From the NCBI GenBank assembly GCA_042095835.1, contig JBELML010000152.1, positions 1-15,486 of the forward strand: a stretch of DNA of 15,486 nt. Reading direction: 5' to 3'. Shown piece after piece: positions 6,134 through 13,052 of this stretch. The notes beneath the pieces are model-generated. The model had not been told where the DNA came from. It searched no databases and saw only the letters and a program-made list of their open reading frames with translations. This DNA is from DATFKA01 sp042095835. GTDB taxonomy: Bacteria; Bacteroidota; Bacteroidia; Chitinophagales; Saprospiraceae. The number at the start of each line of letters is the position of its first letter. Positions within the stretch are counted from its first letter, which is position 1. The translations under genes and the position numbers were made by a program.

Positions 6134-8938
6134 ATGGATTACCAACCAAGAGACATCGAGAAAAAGTGGCAGCAGTATTGGGTAGACAATGGAACCTACA
6201 AAGTAGACATTGATCAAAACAAACCCAAGTATTATGTATTAGACATGTTCCCCTATCCTTCGGGAGCTGGTCTACACGTTGGCCATCCACTCGGATATAT
6301 TGCTTCTGATATTTATGCGCGCTACAAGCGCTTAAAAGGTTTTAATGTCCTGCACCCAATGGGTTATGATGCCTTTGGTTTACCTGCCGAGCAATATGCC
6401 ATCACTACAGGTGTCCATCCAGCTAAATCGACCGCTGATAATATCGCACGCTATCGCCAACAATTGGATAACTTAGGTTTCTCTTTTGATTGGAGCCGAG
6501 AGGTGCAAACTTGCGATCCATCTTATTATAAATGGACCCAGTGGATCTTTTTGGAATTGTTTGAGCATTATTATAATAACAAAGAAAATAAGGCCCAACC
6601 CATTGCAGAATTAGTAGCTCACTTTGAAAAGGATGGTAACGCTACGGTCACCGCTACCAATAGCGAAGAGTCAACTTTCAGTGCAGCAGAGTGGAATAGT
6701 TTCAGTCGAAAACAGCAGGACGCTATCTTGATGAATTATCGTTTGGCCTATCGCACCGTCACCTACGTCAACTGGTGTGAAGCTTTAGGTACTGTTTTGG
6801 CTAATGATGAGGTCAAAGATGGGGTTTCAGAACGTGGTGGTCATCCTGTGGAGCGCAAACCGATGTTGCAGTGGTCTTTACGCATCACGGCCTACGCCGA
6901 AAGATTATTGGGTGATTTAGACACCATCGACTGGTCTGATTCCATGAAAAAGATGCAGGCCAATTGGATTGGCCGTTCAGAAGGTGCCCAGATGTTCTTC
7001 GAAATTGAAGGCTCTGATCATCAGTTAGAAATTTTCACCACACGTCCAGATACGATTTTTGGTGCCACCTTTATGGTCATAGCGCCAGAACATGATTTCG
7101 TACCAGATTTGACAACTCCCGAGCAAAAAGAAGAAGTAGAAAAGTATATCGCCTATGTGAACACTCGTTCCGAGCGTGATCGTATGTCGGAAGTAAAGGA
7201 AGTAACAGGTGCCTTTTTAGGAAGTTACTGCATCAATCCCTTCACCAAGGTAAAAGTACCGATCTTTATTGGGGAGTACGTCTTGAAAGATTATGGTACT
7301 GGAGCAATCATGGCGGTACCTAGCGATGATGATCGGGATAATGCTTTCGCTGATAAATATGGATGCGAGATTATTGATGTGATTGATAAATCTAAATATC
7401 CAGGTGCGACCCGCTCTGATAAATTAGGGATCATGATCAACTCCCATTTTTTGGATGGCATGGAAGTACCCGACGCTATTGAGGAAATGTTGCAGCGTAT
7501 TGAAAAAGAAGGTATCGGTAAACGCCAAATCAACTATAAATTGAGAGACGCGATCTATAGCCGTCAGCGATATTGGGGAGAGCCTTTTCCTATTACTTAT
7601 GATGCAGAAGGTGTTTCACAAGCAATGGCACTTGAAGATTTGCCTTTAGAGTTGCCTGAATCTGATGACTTCAAGCCTGCTTCTGGCGCACAATCTCCTT
7701 TAGCAAGGGTCACCGACTGGGTCAATTTACCCAATGGTCATACCCGTGAGACCGATACCATGCCTGGTTTTGCAGGTTCCTCTTGGTATTTCTTACGCTA
7801 TATGGATGCCCAAAACCCAGAAGCCTTCGCTAGCCAAGAAGCTGTCAACTACTGGAGAGATGTAGATTTATATATCGGTGGTACGGAGCATGCCGTAGGC
7901 CATTTGATGTACTCTCGCTTTTGGCATAAATTTTTGTATGACAAAGGCTTGGTCCCTACCAGTGAGCCTTTCCGTAGGTTGGTGAATCAGGGTATGATCC
8001 AAGGGGTGATAGAGTTTATCCACTTAGAAAAATCGGAAGGAAAATTCATTTCTGCGGATATTTTAGATCAATATCCGAATGCAGAATTTGCAAAAATACC
8101 CGTACACGTCGACTTTGTACAAAACTACGGAAAAGAGGACTCCTATTTGGATGAAGAAGGAATCCGACAATTCATAGAATGGAGGCCAGATTATAAGAAT
8201 GCAGATTTTATTTACAATGATGCTGGTCGCTTAGTGACCAAAAGTGAGGTGGGTAAAATGTCCAAGCGCTACTTTAATGTCGTCAATCCCGATGATGTTG
8301 TAGATCGTTATGGAGCCGATTGCTTTCGTATGTATGAGATGTTTTTAGGTCCCATTGAGCAATCCAAGCCTTGGGATACAAAAGGGATTGATGGGGTTTC
8401 AAAGTTCTTGCGTCGCTTCTGGAACTTGTTTCATAGAGATGGAAAATTCACCCTTAGTGAAGAGGCTCCTAGCAAAGAGGAATTAAAAGTCTTGCACACT
8501 GCTATCAAGAAGATCAATTTTGATATAGAGCGATTGGGCTTCAACACCTGTGTCTCGGCATTTATGGTAGCTACGAATGAGTTGAACAGAATAAAGTGTA
8601 ATAAGCGAGCTATCTTACAAGAAATGGTCTTGTTGTTGGCTCCTTTTGCAGTGCACCTTGCTGAGGAGTTGTGGCATTTGTTGGGACAGGAAGGAAGTGT
8701 ACACCATGCCAGCTACCCAGTGCATAATGAGGAATACTTAAAGGAGTCGGAGATCGAATATCCCATATCCATTAATGGTAAAAAAAGAGCTACCGCCACT
8801 TTTCCAGCTGATGCATCAAAGGATGAAATTGAGAAAGCGGCTTTAGCTTTACCTGCCTTAGAAAAATGGATTGAAGGGAAGACAATTAGGAAAGTGATCG
8901 TTGTTCCTGGTAGAATGGTGAATGTGGTGGTGGGTTAA
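6134..8938 (+). CDS. leuS: Leucine--tRNA ligase (LeuRS)
   Basis: Class I aminoacyl-tRNA synthetase that charges tRNA-Leu with leucine in the cytosol, using ATP. The 934 residues are within the usual range for Bacteroidota LeuRS. Seen in order: the Rossmann catalytic domain with the HIGH-type motif HVGH at 48-51 (within YPSGAGLHVGHPLGY); the CP1 editing domain with the threonine-rich TTRPDT at 302-307, which hydrolyses mischarged tRNA; the return to the catalytic domain with WYFLRYMD and GGTEHAVGHLMYSRFW; the signature loop KMSKR at 708-712; then the alpha-helical anticodon-binding domain and a small C-terminal domain ending VVPGRMVNVVVG. KMSKR instead of KMSKS is common in this phylum and is not a defect. 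A candidate -7 box lies at 6050-6057. The stop codon is followed within 3-9 bases by the start of the next gene, and the last 35 bases of leuS recur at 9654-9688. Confidence 0.98.
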   Translation: MDYQPRDIEKKWQQYWVDNGTYKVDIDQNKPKYYVLDMFPYPSGAGLHVGHPLGYIASDIYARYKRLKGFNVLHPMGYDAFGLPAEQYAITTGVHPAKSTADNIARYRQQLDNLGFSFDWSREVQTCDPSYYKWTQWIFLELFEHYYNNKENKAQPIAELVAHFEKDGNATVTATNSEESTFSAAEWNSFSRKQQDAILMNYRLAYRTVTYVNWCEALGTVLANDEVKDGVSERGGHPVERKPMLQWSLRITAYAERLLGDLDTIDWSDSMKKMQANWIGRSEGAQMFFEIEGSDHQLEIFTTRPDTIFGATFMVIAPEHDFVPDLTTPEQKEEVEKYIAYVNTRSERDRMSEVKEVTGAFLGSYCINPFTKVKVPIFIGEYVLKDYGTGAIMAVPSDDDRDNAFADKYGCEIIDVIDKSKYPGATRSDKLGIMINSHFLDGMEVPDAIEEMLQRIEKEGIGKRQINYKLRDAIYSRQRYWGEPFPITYDAEGVSQAMALEDLPLELPESDDFKPASGAQSPLARVTDWVNLPNGHTRETDTMPGFAGSSWYFLRYMDAQNPEAFASQEAVNYWRDVDLYIGGTEHAVGHLMYSRFWHKFLYDKGLVPTSEPFRRLVNQGMIQGVIEFIHLEKSEGKFISADILDQYPNAEFAKIPVHVDFVQNYGKEDSYLDEEGIRQFIEWRPDYKNADFIYNDAGRLVTKSEVGKMSKRYFNVVNPDDVVDRYGADCFRMYEMFLGPIEQSKPWDTKGIDGVSKFLRRFWNLFHRDGKFTLSEEAPSKEELKVLHTAIKKINFDIERLGFNTCVSAFMVATNELNRIKCNKRAILQEMVLLLAPFAVHLAEELWHLLGQEGSVHHASYPVHNEEYLKESEIEYPISINGKKRATATFPADASKDEIEKAALALPALEKWIEGKTIRKVIVVPGRMVNVVVG
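8904..8938 (+). repeat. Direct repeat, left copy (3' end of leuS)
   Basis: The final 35 bases of leuS, including its stop, match 9654-9688 at 32 of 35 positions without gaps; the first 21 are identical. Together the two copies bracket the two-gene cassette, as attachment sites or recombination joints would. Confidence 0.85.
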
Positions 8939-8941
8939 TTC

Positions 8942-9436
8942 TTGAGTATGGATTTTAATTTTGACATACGCGGTTTTCTAAAGCCTGAAGGCAAAAACGA
9001 ATGCACTTTTGAAGAACTTCAATTGAACTTTGTTGAGCCTTTTGACTTAGAATCCACTAGGTATCAACTTTTAAAAAATCTAGAAAAGTACAATCAAGAA
9101 TTATTGGAGCTACTTGAAGGTCATCCAATTACTCAATGGATTAATGGCAGTTTTGTATCAACCAAGAAAAATCCAAAAGATATTGATTTAGTGACCTTGC
9201 TTGATTATTCAATAGTAGAAACCAAGGAGAACAAACTCAAAAAATTCACTAGAGAACATTCACTTGATCATTATAAAATTGATGCTTACATTGTTAAACT
9301 CTATCCATTAGATCATCCTTATTATAATAGAACCAAATCAGATTTGTTATATTGGGAGAACTGGTTTAGCAAGACCCGATTGAATAGAAGAAAGCAAAGA
9401 TTCCCAAAAGGTTTCTTGGAGTTAAGGTTAAAATAA
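8942..9436 (+). CDS. DUF6932-like minimal nucleotidyltransferase-fold protein
   Basis: 164 residues from TTG 8942, or 162 from ATG 8948; the ATG, nine bases after the leuS stop, is the more likely start. The centre shows the nucleotidyltransferase (DNA polymerase beta) fold signature: GS at 69-70 in WINGSFVS, the DxD pair Asp80/Asp82 in NPKDIDLV, and a third acidic residue Asp114 in KIDAYIV. The C terminus YWENWFSKTRLNRRKQRFPKG fits what I recall of DUF6932 proteins; the family name is from memory. No substrate-binding or antibiotic-resistance domain is attached. Related MNT proteins act as antitoxins that AMPylate HEPN toxins, but the partner here is not HEPN-like, so the role is open. Base composition differs from leuS: hand counts of 21 and 15 G+C per 60 bases, against 23 and 30 in two late leuS lines. 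It probably shares the leuS transcript and touches the next gene with zero spacing. Confidence 0.8.
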   Translation: MSMDFNFDIRGFLKPEGKNECTFEELQLNFVEPFDLESTRYQLLKNLEKYNQELLELLEGHPITQWINGSFVSTKKNPKDIDLVTLLDYSIVETKENKLKKFTREHSLDHYKIDAYIVKLYPLDHPYYNRTKSDLLYWENWFSKTRLNRRKQRFPKGFLELRLK

Positions 9437-9643
9437 ATGGCTATGGAAAAAGTAGTTAGCGAAAAAGCTGCAAAAGTTCTTGATCTTTTAGAGCAGATTG
9501 AATCTGTGAATGCGATGATTACTCTACACGAAAATGATCAGTTTATGAAAGATCAATACGTTTCTCGCAAAGAAAACTTCATTAAAGAACTAGTTTATTC
9601 CTTAGAGAAGTTTGAAATATTACCTGAAGATTTAGCTGCCTAA
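9437..9643 (+). CDS. Small helical protein paired with the nucleotidyltransferase-like gene
   Basis: 68 residues, starting with the base after the upstream stop codon (an alternative ATG is at 9443, two codons in). Not recognised. The protein is hydrophilic, without cysteine or a membrane segment, and predicted by eye to be two or three helices: AAKVLDLLEQIESVNAMITLH, then SRKENFIKELVYSLEKF, and an acidic end LPEDLAA. It has a single histidine and no RxxxxH motif, so it is not a HEPN toxin. It is too small for an enzyme; partner subunit, antitoxin-like or regulatory protein are possible. The tight spacing and shared AT-rich composition argue that it functions with the upstream protein. In the same frame, reading past its stop codon would run through the displaced leuS end to 9688. 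Confidence 0.7.
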   Translation: MAMEKVVSEKAAKVLDLLEQIESVNAMITLHENDQFMKDQYVSRKENFIKELVYSLEKFEILPEDLAA

Positions 9644-9688
9644 AGCATTCTTATTCCTGGTAGAATGGTGAATGGTGTGGTGGATTAA
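9644..9688 (+). pseudogene. Displaced duplicate of the leuS 3' end
   Basis: After the stop of the small helical gene the DNA reads, in one open frame, SILIPGRMVNGVVD-stop. The last 15 codons including the stop parallel the leuS ending VIVVPGRMVNVVVG-stop. Nucleotide identity is 32 of 35 over 9654-9688 and weaker but recognisable upstream, where changes are conservative at protein level (VIVV against SILI). It has no start and no body, so it cannot be functional; it marks the other side of the inserted cassette. Confidence 0.8.
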
Positions 9689-9695
9689 GAATTAA

Positions 9696-9750
9696 ACCAC
9701 ATAGGTACAGTAGAGTACATAGATTATGCTCCCTATTGTATCTATGTGGT
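9696..9750. terminator. Long hairpin between converging transcripts
   Basis: ACCACATAGGTACAGTAG (9696-9713) pairs with CTATTGTATCTATGTGGT (9733-9750) over 18 positions, 16 Watson-Crick and two G-T, around a 19-base loop. It lies where the leuS-cassette transcript (plus) meets the receptor transcript (minus, stop at 9761). There is no strong T run, so it may stabilise or block transcripts rather than be a classical intrinsic terminator. It may also be a dispersed CCACATAG-type repeat. Confidence 0.5.
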
Positions 9751-9760
9751 CCAATAAATA

Positions 9761-12187
9761 CTAAAACGTCAGGTTTACGCCCAGAAGATAGTTCCGAGTT
9801 GCTTGCGGGTAGTAACCTCTAAGTACGGATGTCACCCCTTCGAATTGGGAACGATAAGACCACCCATTGGTCACATACAGCGCATCAAATACATTCTGTA
9901 CTAGTAGCGATACTCTTATATTTTCACCAACCAAATCCCCTAGATTAAGATCGAGTTGTAGATCGGTAAAGGTATAAGGGTCTATTACATTATTCTCATC
10001 TGAAGTATTGTCTAGGTATTGTCGACTCACATACTTATTGAGCAAGGAGATACTAAAATCGTGCTTTGCAAAACTTTCGACTTCTTTGAATGGTTGCCAA
10101 GTGATGCCAAAGCTAGCAATTAAAGAAGGCGAAAAGGAAAGATCGGTATCCTCATGAGACACCACTGCTTGATCAAATGAACCATCTTCAAAATAGAGGT
10201 CTACAAATTCATCAAATGCGACTACCTTATTTCTACTCAAAGTCGTACCTGCATCTAAGCGCAGTTGATTGGTCAATTGGTATCCTCCATTCAACTCCAG
10301 CCCTAGTCGATAACTCTCATCAATATTGATCCGAGTTGCAGCTCCTACATCGTTCAATTGGCCATTTAGTGCTAGTTGATCAATATAATACATGAAATAG
10401 GCGGTAGCTTCAAAGGCTCCCTTTTTTCCTGTTTTTCGATAGCCTAGCTCGGTATCATATAATTGCTCAGCTCTCGGGCGGCTATTAGGTGTAGACTCTA
10501 CATAGTCATTGCGATTAGGTTCTCGTTGGGCTACTGCAAAAGAAGCATAGGCATTCGTTTGATTACCCAAATCATAGAATACACCCAGTTTTGGATTAAA
10601 GAAAGTCAGTTGATCATCTTGGGTTACATTATTCCCATCAATATCAAAACCTAGAAACTCATACCCCACGCGTCTGAGTTGGAGATCCAGGTAAGCTTCC
10701 AGTTTCTGGCTGAGGGCGTAGGAAAACTTTGTGTAAATATTAAAGTCGGTCTTGCGGGCATCATTATCATAATACACCTGCTCCGGCTCCAACACATCCG
10801 CTAATTCGGACCAGACGATTTCTCCAAAATGACGGCCTTCGTAGATATTATAACCTCCGCCCAAGGTAAAGTCGAGACGATTTTTGCTCGTATTTAAGCT
10901 ATAAACCGCTCCATAATAATCATTATCGAGCCAAAGTCTTCTGATCAAATCAGGATTAAAACTCGTATTCACTTCGGAGAGGAATCCATAAGCAGCCAAA
11001 TCTTGATCTGCTTTGTATTGCTCAAAAAAGCCTTCTCCCTGGGTATAATGCAAAGAGATATTCGCATTAGTATTCGGTGCCAGTTGGTGATTAAACAATA
11101 GTTGATAATGGGTCTGTCTATAATCATCGACTTCATTATCGTGGGGTTCTCCCGTTTTCTCAAGACCAGCAACATTAGTTGTTCGCGTATCTCGATCGTC
11201 TACCAATTCTGCTGCTACTCCATACCAGGCTTGGTAGGTAATCTCATGTCCAGAGAAGGTATTAAAACGTAGCATCGAACGATCCCCAACATAAGCAGCC
11301 GAAACATAGTAAGAGGAAAGGTCAGAACTAGCCCGATCAATGTATCCATCCGAAGTAATCTTGGAGAGTCTCCCATCAATGGTGAATTTATCATTGATTA
11401 GGCCTGTACCAAACTGCACATTGCGTCGAAAGGTGTTAAAAGAGCCCACGCTAGTATTGATACTAGCAAAAGATTCGGGTTGAAGCTTAACCGTATTCAA
11501 GTTGATGGTGGCTCCAAAAGCCCCGGCACCATTAGAGGAACTTCCCACTCCTCGCTGTACCTGTACATCAGAAACCGAGCTAGCAAAGTCGGGCATATTC
11601 ACCCAAAAAACACCCTGCGACTCCGCATCATTTAATGGAATACCGTTGATTGTCACATTAATGCGCGTAGGATCTGTACCTCGAATACGAATGCCGGTAT
11701 AGCCAACCCCTGCTCCTGCATCAGAGGTCACAATAGCCGAAGGTGTCCAACGTAGAAGAAAAGGTACATCTTGTCCCAAGTTCCTGGTCTCTAATGCCTC
11801 TTTGTCTAGATTGGTGTAGGTCATGGGCGTCTGCTCATTAGCCCGAGTAGACTGTACAATCATCTCATCCATCAAATAGGAAGAAGGAGATAATTGCAGG
11901 GAGAAAGCTTGCTCCGGCTGACTGTTTTCGATGCTAATGCGCATTTCCTTTTGAGCATAGCCGAGCATGGATACTTGGAGGGTATAATCTCCAGCTTGTA
12001 AGTTTTTGTACTGATATTGACCATTCGCATCAGTAGTAGTCCCTTTTTGGATAGGTAGTAAAAAAATTAAAGCATCTGTTAGTGGTTCGCCTTTCTGGTT
12101 GCTAATCACACCACTCAAGGTAGTTTGAGCATGGATAAAACCAGTAAAGCATAACCCCAACATCAAAAGTTGCCATTTGAATCTCAT
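9761..12187 (-). CDS. TonB-dependent outer-membrane receptor, probably for thiamine
   Basis: Outer-membrane active transporter of 808 residues. Signal peptide 1-20 (cleavage after HA, before Gln21); carboxypeptidase-regulatory-like beta-sandwich about 22-105, common in Bacteroidota receptors; a probable TonB box MDEMIVQS at 106-113; plug domain about 120-235, with GYTGIRIRGTDPTRINVTI in the centre and the VQRGVGSSSNGAGAFGATINL end; then a 22-strand barrel finishing in YLLGVNLTF with the terminal Phe expected for Bam recognition. The substrate is inferred from regulation: a complete TPP riboswitch is placed in its leader, as for the Omr1-type thiamine receptors described in Bacteroidota. The usual partner PnuT, an inner-membrane permease, is not next to it. 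The leader immediately before ATG is AT-rich without a Shine-Dalgarno site, so control may act on translation or on termination in the 93 bases between aptamer and start. Confidence 0.93.
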   Translation of the reverse strand: MRFKWQLLMLGLCFTGFIHAQTTLSGVISNQKGEPLTDALIFLLPIQKGTTTDANGQYQYKNLQAGDYTLQVSMLGYAQKEMRISIENSQPEQAFSLQLSPSSYLMDEMIVQSTRANEQTPMTYTNLDKEALETRNLGQDVPFLLRWTPSAIVTSDAGAGVGYTGIRIRGTDPTRINVTINGIPLNDAESQGVFWVNMPDFASSVSDVQVQRGVGSSSNGAGAFGATINLNTVKLQPESFASINTSVGSFNTFRRNVQFGTGLINDKFTIDGRLSKITSDGYIDRASSDLSSYYVSAAYVGDRSMLRFNTFSGHEITYQAWYGVAAELVDDRDTRTTNVAGLEKTGEPHDNEVDDYRQTHYQLLFNHQLAPNTNANISLHYTQGEGFFEQYKADQDLAAYGFLSEVNTSFNPDLIRRLWLDNDYYGAVYSLNTSKNRLDFTLGGGYNIYEGRHFGEIVWSELADVLEPEQVYYDNDARKTDFNIYTKFSYALSQKLEAYLDLQLRRVGYEFLGFDIDGNNVTQDDQLTFFNPKLGVFYDLGNQTNAYASFAVAQREPNRNDYVESTPNSRPRAEQLYDTELGYRKTGKKGAFEATAYFMYYIDQLALNGQLNDVGAATRINIDESYRLGLELNGGYQLTNQLRLDAGTTLSRNKVVAFDEFVDLYFEDGSFDQAVVSHEDTDLSFSPSLIASFGITWQPFKEVESFAKHDFSISLLNKYVSRQYLDNTSDENNVIDPYTFTDLQLDLNLGDLVGENIRVSLLVQNVFDALYVTNGWSYRSQFEGVTSVLRGYYPQATRNYLLGVNLTF

Positions 12188-12248
12188 TTGATCAAAATTT
12201 TAAATAGGAATGAACAACTTTTGGGGAGGTCGATCATAGGTAGGAATA

Positions 12249-12271
12249 CTAGACACGACGGACCGTGCTAG
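12249..12271 (-). promoter_or_regulatory. Hairpin after the TPP aptamer, possible expression platform
   Basis: Minus strand CTAGCACG, loop GTCCGT, CGTGTCTAG: an eight-pair stem with one bulged T, beginning nine bases after the aptamer. No U run follows, so it is not a plain terminator. A C-rich stretch ACCTCCCC lies further downstream and could pair with G-rich parts of the aptamer. Which of these is the switch cannot be decided by eye. Confidence 0.35.
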
Positions 12272-12280
12272 CAATGCCTT

Positions 12281-12360
12281 CATTTCCCTTCCCGGCTTTA
12301 CCCGGACAGGTTCTATGGGTATGATCTCAGACCCGAGTCAAACTCAGGACACCCCAAATG
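12281..12360 (-). promoter_or_regulatory. TPP riboswitch (THI element)
   Basis: All conserved blocks of the thiamine-pyrophosphate aptamer are present on the minus strand: closing stem P1 (CATTT with AAATG), GGGGTG, the P3 arm CCTGAG...CTCGGGT, CTGAGATCATACCC (the pyrimidine-sensing core), GAACCTG, and CCGGGTAAAGCCGG followed by GAAGGGAA (the pyrophosphate-sensing arm). It sits 93 bases before the start codon of the TonB-dependent receptor on the same strand and should shut down receptor expression when TPP is plentiful. Confidence 0.96.
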
Positions 12361-12370
12361 AATATCGACG

Positions 12371-12378
12371 CGAAAGTA
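12371..12378 (-). promoter_or_regulatory. Candidate -7 box for the riboswitch-receptor transcript
   Basis: Minus strand TACTTTCG, a TAnnTTTG-class box with one change, the same TTCG variant as proposed before leuS. It would start transcription within a few bases of the first aptamer nucleotide (12360), which is the best argument for it. A matching TTG at -33 was not found. Confidence 0.4.
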
Positions 12379-12454
12379 CGTGGTTTTTTGGAACTTTGGT
12401 TGATACCTTAGTAAAAAGACTGAGAAATGACAGGCTTGGGTTTGGGGATTAGAG

Positions 12455-12498
12455 GGGGTTCTGGGGTTCTGGGGTTCTGGGGTTCTGGGGTTCTGGGG
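12455..12498. repeat. Tandem octanucleotide repeat GGGGTTCT
   Basis: Five perfect direct copies of GGGGTTCT followed by a sixth GGGG. The plus strand therefore has six G4 runs separated by four-base loops, which meets the usual rule for an intramolecular G-quadruplex. It starts three bases beyond the stop codon of the minus-strand kinase gene and lies between it and the riboswitch promoter. Copy number is likely to vary between strains. Confidence 0.9.
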
Positions 12499-12500
12499 AA

Positions 12501-13025
12501 TTAGGGGGAGATTGATTGAATTAATTTGATGGCTTGGGATTTTCTTTGTGGTAGATGCTCTCCTTCGATGATAGAAAAGGGTTTGCCTGATGCAACTAAT
12601 GCCTTGTGGTATTTCTCAAATAATACATCTCGGTCTTCTGGATTTTCGCGAACAGGATCTGGCTCCCAGGGGATATCGGGTTTACATAGTAGGTAAAGGT
12701 CAACAGGATCATGCTGAAAGGCTTGGTCTACCCACTCATTTTGGATATTGTATTTATGGAGGAACCACATTTTCAATACTAAAATACTGGTGTCGCAGAT
12801 GAGTATTTGGGTATTCTCTAGCACCAAATCTTGGTGTAATGCCAGCTGCCCTTTTCCAATTTCAGGGATATCCCTTATCCCATATGGCCGATTGATGCTT
12901 GCTAAATAGTACCTGGAATACTCTGGGGCATAGACAGCATGAAAAAACTTAGCAAGATCCTTTGCTAAAGTTGTTTTACCAGATGACTCCGGTCCCGTAA
13001 TCACTATTTTTTTTACCTTGGGCAT
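12501..13025 (-). CDS. NadR-kinase-like P-loop ATPase (AAA_28 type)
   Basis: 174 residues related to the C-terminal ribosylnicotinamide-kinase domain of NadR, without the adenylyltransferase domain. Walker A is GPESSGKTTL at 11-20. A substrate-site segment YAPEYSRYYL (32-41) follows, then a strand with ICDTSILVLKMW (76-87) as Walker B-like acidic site, and the lid region PDIPWEPDPVRENPEDRDVLFEKY (116-139), which is typical of this kinase group. It should transfer phosphate from ATP to a small nucleoside-like compound in the cytosol. In Bacteroidota such kinases are often next to PnuC/PnuT-type transporters and TonB receptors; here the neighbour is the TPP-riboswitch receptor, so salvage of thiamine or of a related vitamin is a reasonable inference, nicotinamide riboside phosphorylation the main alternative. 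It is upstream of the riboswitch, not under it. Start ATG at 13025 is only 27 bp from the divergent DUF3667 gene. Confidence 0.85.
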   Translation of the reverse strand: MPKVKKIVITGPESSGKTTLAKDLAKFFHAVYAPEYSRYYLASINRPYGIRDIPEIGKGQLALHQDLVLENTQILICDTSILVLKMWFLHKYNIQNEWVDQAFQHDPVDLYLLCKPDIPWEPDPVRENPEDRDVLFEKYHKALVASGKPFSIIEGEHLPQRKSQAIKLIQSISP

Positions 13026-13052
13026 TACTTAATTATACACATATTTCTGAAA

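Noticed and set aside
8255..8269. KMSKR in LeuRS considered as a damaged KMSKS loop
   Set aside because: This form is usual for LeuRS of the phylum, and the surrounding sequence is fully conserved.
8942..9643. Cassette considered as a standard MNT-HEPN toxin-antitoxin pair
   Set aside because: The small partner has no RxxxxH motif and is far shorter than HEPN toxins.
9696..9750. Hairpin region considered as a tRNA or attachment-site tRNA fragment
   Set aside because: One long stem only, no TTCGA-type T loop or cloverleaf, no CCA-adjacent acceptor pattern.
12455..12498. Repeat array considered as CRISPR
   Set aside because: Eight-base contiguous units without spacers; a tandem repeat.
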